Source of the DNA: Sclerotiophoma versabilis
Taxonomy: Eukaryota > Ascomycota > Dothideomycetes > Pleosporales > Didymellaceae
DNA length: 64,000 nt
Direction of reading: 5' to 3'
NCBI GenBank assembly: GCA_012274445.1
Contig: JAAROD010000093.1
Span: 248,001 to 312,000 of the forward strand
In this document: positions 62,515 through 64,000 of the stretch, in pieces
How the letters are laid out: each line of letters starts with the position of its first letter
Numbering within the stretch: position 1 is the first letter of the stretch
Position numbers and translations under genes: made by a program
Notes under the pieces: generated by a model
What the model saw: only the letters and a program-made list of their open reading frames with translations
Told to the model about the DNA's origin: nothing
The model's database searches: none

Positions 62515-64000
62515 CCGTGTCTGTGCACCCAACGATCGGATTCAACCAACGATCCGTGCCCAATACACCCACTTTCAACGCGTCATAACTCCACAACCAT
62601 GCCAGGAATTCAAGACGCGCTTGAACAGATTCGTAATCTGAAGCCAGAAGAAAAACTTGTCTATACAAATATTGCCTAAAAACATGGTGTTGATCGTAAC
62701 ACATTGTCGCGCGCTCATCGGCGCGATCAGGTCCCCCGGGAGGTCGCCAACAAACAGCAACAAAAGCTCACTACACAACAAGAAGCAGACCTTGTACAGT
62801 ATATAGAAGAGCTTACAGCGCGTCATTTGCCACCTACAAGGCATATGATACGCAATTTCGCCTCTGCAGTTGCCCAAACTCCTTGCTCTGATAGCTGGGT
62901 TACGCGCTTCCTCAATCGTCACCACGACCAGCTCACGTCTCAATGGGTAACGGGTATGGACTCTAATCGCCACAACGCTGAGTCTGGGTATAAGTACCAG
63001 CTGTACTTTGACCTGTTACAGCAGAAGATTACTGAATACGACATTGAGCCAGAGCATACATACAATATGGATGAGAAAGGCTTCGCTATTGGAGTACTGG
63101 GTAGGACAAAGCGCATCTTCAGCAGGCGTCAATGGGAGAAGAAGGAGGTTAGGCAGGCTCGTCAAGATGGTAATCGCGAGTGGGTAAGCTTGTTGGCTTC
63201 AATTTGCGCCGATGGTACAGCTCTTCCCCCAGGCATCATCTTTGCGTCGAAAAACTCCACCATCCAGAGCCCCTGGGTAGCCGATATCGATCCAGAAAAG
63301 CACTCAATTCACGTCACCTCTTCCCCTACAGGCTGGACAAACAACGAGATTGGACTAGCTTGGCTTAAAAAGGTGTTTGACCGTTATACAAAGGGGAAAG
63401 CACGGAGAGAGTAAGTACCGCCTATTGATTGTAGATGGCCATGGGAGTCACCTGACTAAGGAACTCCTGGAATACTGTTACCAGAACCGGATCATCGTTG
63501 CCGTTTTATCTCCCCACAGTACCCAGACGTTGCAGCCGTTAGACGTAGTCTGCTTCAAGCCTCTCTCCTCCTACTACAGTAACGAACTCGACAACCACCT
63601 CCAGCAATCCCAAGGCCTATCCCCATTGTCAAAAGCCGACTTCTTTAGCCTATTCTGGCCTGCCTGGGTATACACGTTTACTGAAACGTTGGTTAAACAG
63701 GCCTTCACAGCAACCGGCATATATCCAGTAAACGCCGACGTTATCCTCAATAGATTCCGCTCTACAACCCTAAGAGACTCAGACTTAGTTTCCTCTGGTT
63801 CTTCAGCTTATAGCGCAGAGGACTGGCTTCGAGCTTGCAGTACCCTGCGTGCAGAGGTGAAGGATCCGCGCAGTGTAGGCGCGCGGAAGCTGGGGCAAAC
63901 TATCCACCACCTCTCAAGCTAAGTAGAGCTCCTTCACAGCGAACTTACAGGCTTACGCCAGAAGCTACACTAAAAGAAGAAGCGTCAGAGCCAACCTGCA
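62515..64000 (+). mobile_element. Fot1/pogo element copy, cut by window end
   Basis: Starts CCGTGTCTGTGCACCC after TA (62513-62514). Same family as 26063-28199 but with diverged TIR boxes (CCAACGATCGG and CCAACGATCCG around ATTCAA). Transposase on plus: MPGIQDALEQIRNLKPEEK (start 62599), a TAA at about 62677, then GVDRNTLSRAHRRDQVPREV, two HTH regions (PTRHMIRNFASAVAQTPCSD; WVTRFLNRHHDQL), YNMDEKGFAIGVLG (first Asp), a frameshift near 63410 (short duplication GAGA/GAGT), LLIVDGHGSHLTKELL (second Asp), and TLQPLDVVCFKPLSSYY (third Asp), reading to 63922. Two lesions disable it, yet the core is well preserved. The right end is outside the window. Confidence 0.85.

Noticed and set aside
1..64000. 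CRISPR arrays, bacterial operons, rRNA or tRNA genes
   Set aside because: Nothing resembling CRISPR repeats, Shine-Dalgarno operons or rRNA was seen, and I could not find a convincing tRNA cloverleaf by eye; a tRNAscan run would be the proper test.

Overview
The window is nuclear DNA from a filamentous ascomycete fungus (Pezizomycotina, possibly a Dothideomycete; species not determined). The evidence is short introns of about 45-105 nt (one of 277 nt) with GT...AG ends, mostly with a CTGAC/CTAAC-like branch site, and fungal-only families: FunK1 kinase, 2EXR, HET domain, NB-ARC/TPR NLR, AceTr acetate transporter, Fot1/pogo transposons. I rebuilt exon structures by hand. In almost every multi-exon gene the joined exons are a multiple of three and restore family motifs across the junctions. 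All gene names rest on motif recognition, not on database searches.

Layout. 0.4-13.4 kb: an APH-type phosphotransferase and a fragment of a second one, a FunK1 kinase with a broken partial copy beside it, a 2EXR protein, a decayed Fot1 tail, a PAQR relic, an F-box protein, a bZIP factor and two small coiled-coil proteins. 13.6-19.2 kb: a divergent pair of transporters (MFS drug/H+ antiporter and POT peptide transporter), then a cyclin relic. 20.2-33.0 kb: an island that looks like allorecognition or programmed cell death machinery. It holds an NLR pseudogene, a divergent SesB-like serine esterase with a C-terminal amyloid-like motif, two Fot1/pogo elements (one carrying a nested MITE), a HET-domain gene, and an intact NLR (amyloid-like motif, NB-ARC, TPR) that is an inverted copy of the pseudogene. 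34.8-43.1 kb: a condensation-type acyltransferase, an AceTr acetate transporter, a cyclin, a BTB/POZ protein, a SANT/Myb-like protein and a mini MADS-like protein. 43.7-47.9 kb: a large patatin-like phospholipase and a GATA-like zinc-ribbon protein. 50-62.3 kb: two membrane proteins, a C2H2 zinc-finger factor, an unknown RSSRLAAK-containing protein, a CBM21 glycogen-targeting PP1 subunit and a folylpolyglutamate synthase-like enzyme. 62.5 kb to the end: a further Fot1/pogo copy cut by the window edge.

Most notable system. The esterase (22563-23922) ends in a glycine/asparagine-rich motif (GSHYTGAT...FQGNYIG). A closely similar motif (GSRFGATH...LQGNFIG) sits at residues 30-51 of the intact NLR, just before its nucleotide-binding domain, and survives in the pseudogene copy that lies head-to-head with the esterase. 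This is the arrangement expected for a fungal NLR that activates its cell-death effector by prion-like amyloid templating. The NLR's 42-residue TPR units are nearly identical to each other, as in fast-evolving recognition receptors. A HET-domain gene is the immediate divergent neighbour of the intact NLR.

Other points of interest are a bZIP intron that is in frame, stop-free and placed exactly between basic region and zipper; pairs of gene and decayed paralogue (FunK1, NLR, cyclin); concerted change of the paired boxes in the transposon TIRs; and clusters of the palindromic heptamer TACNGTA in intergenic and divergent promoter DNA.
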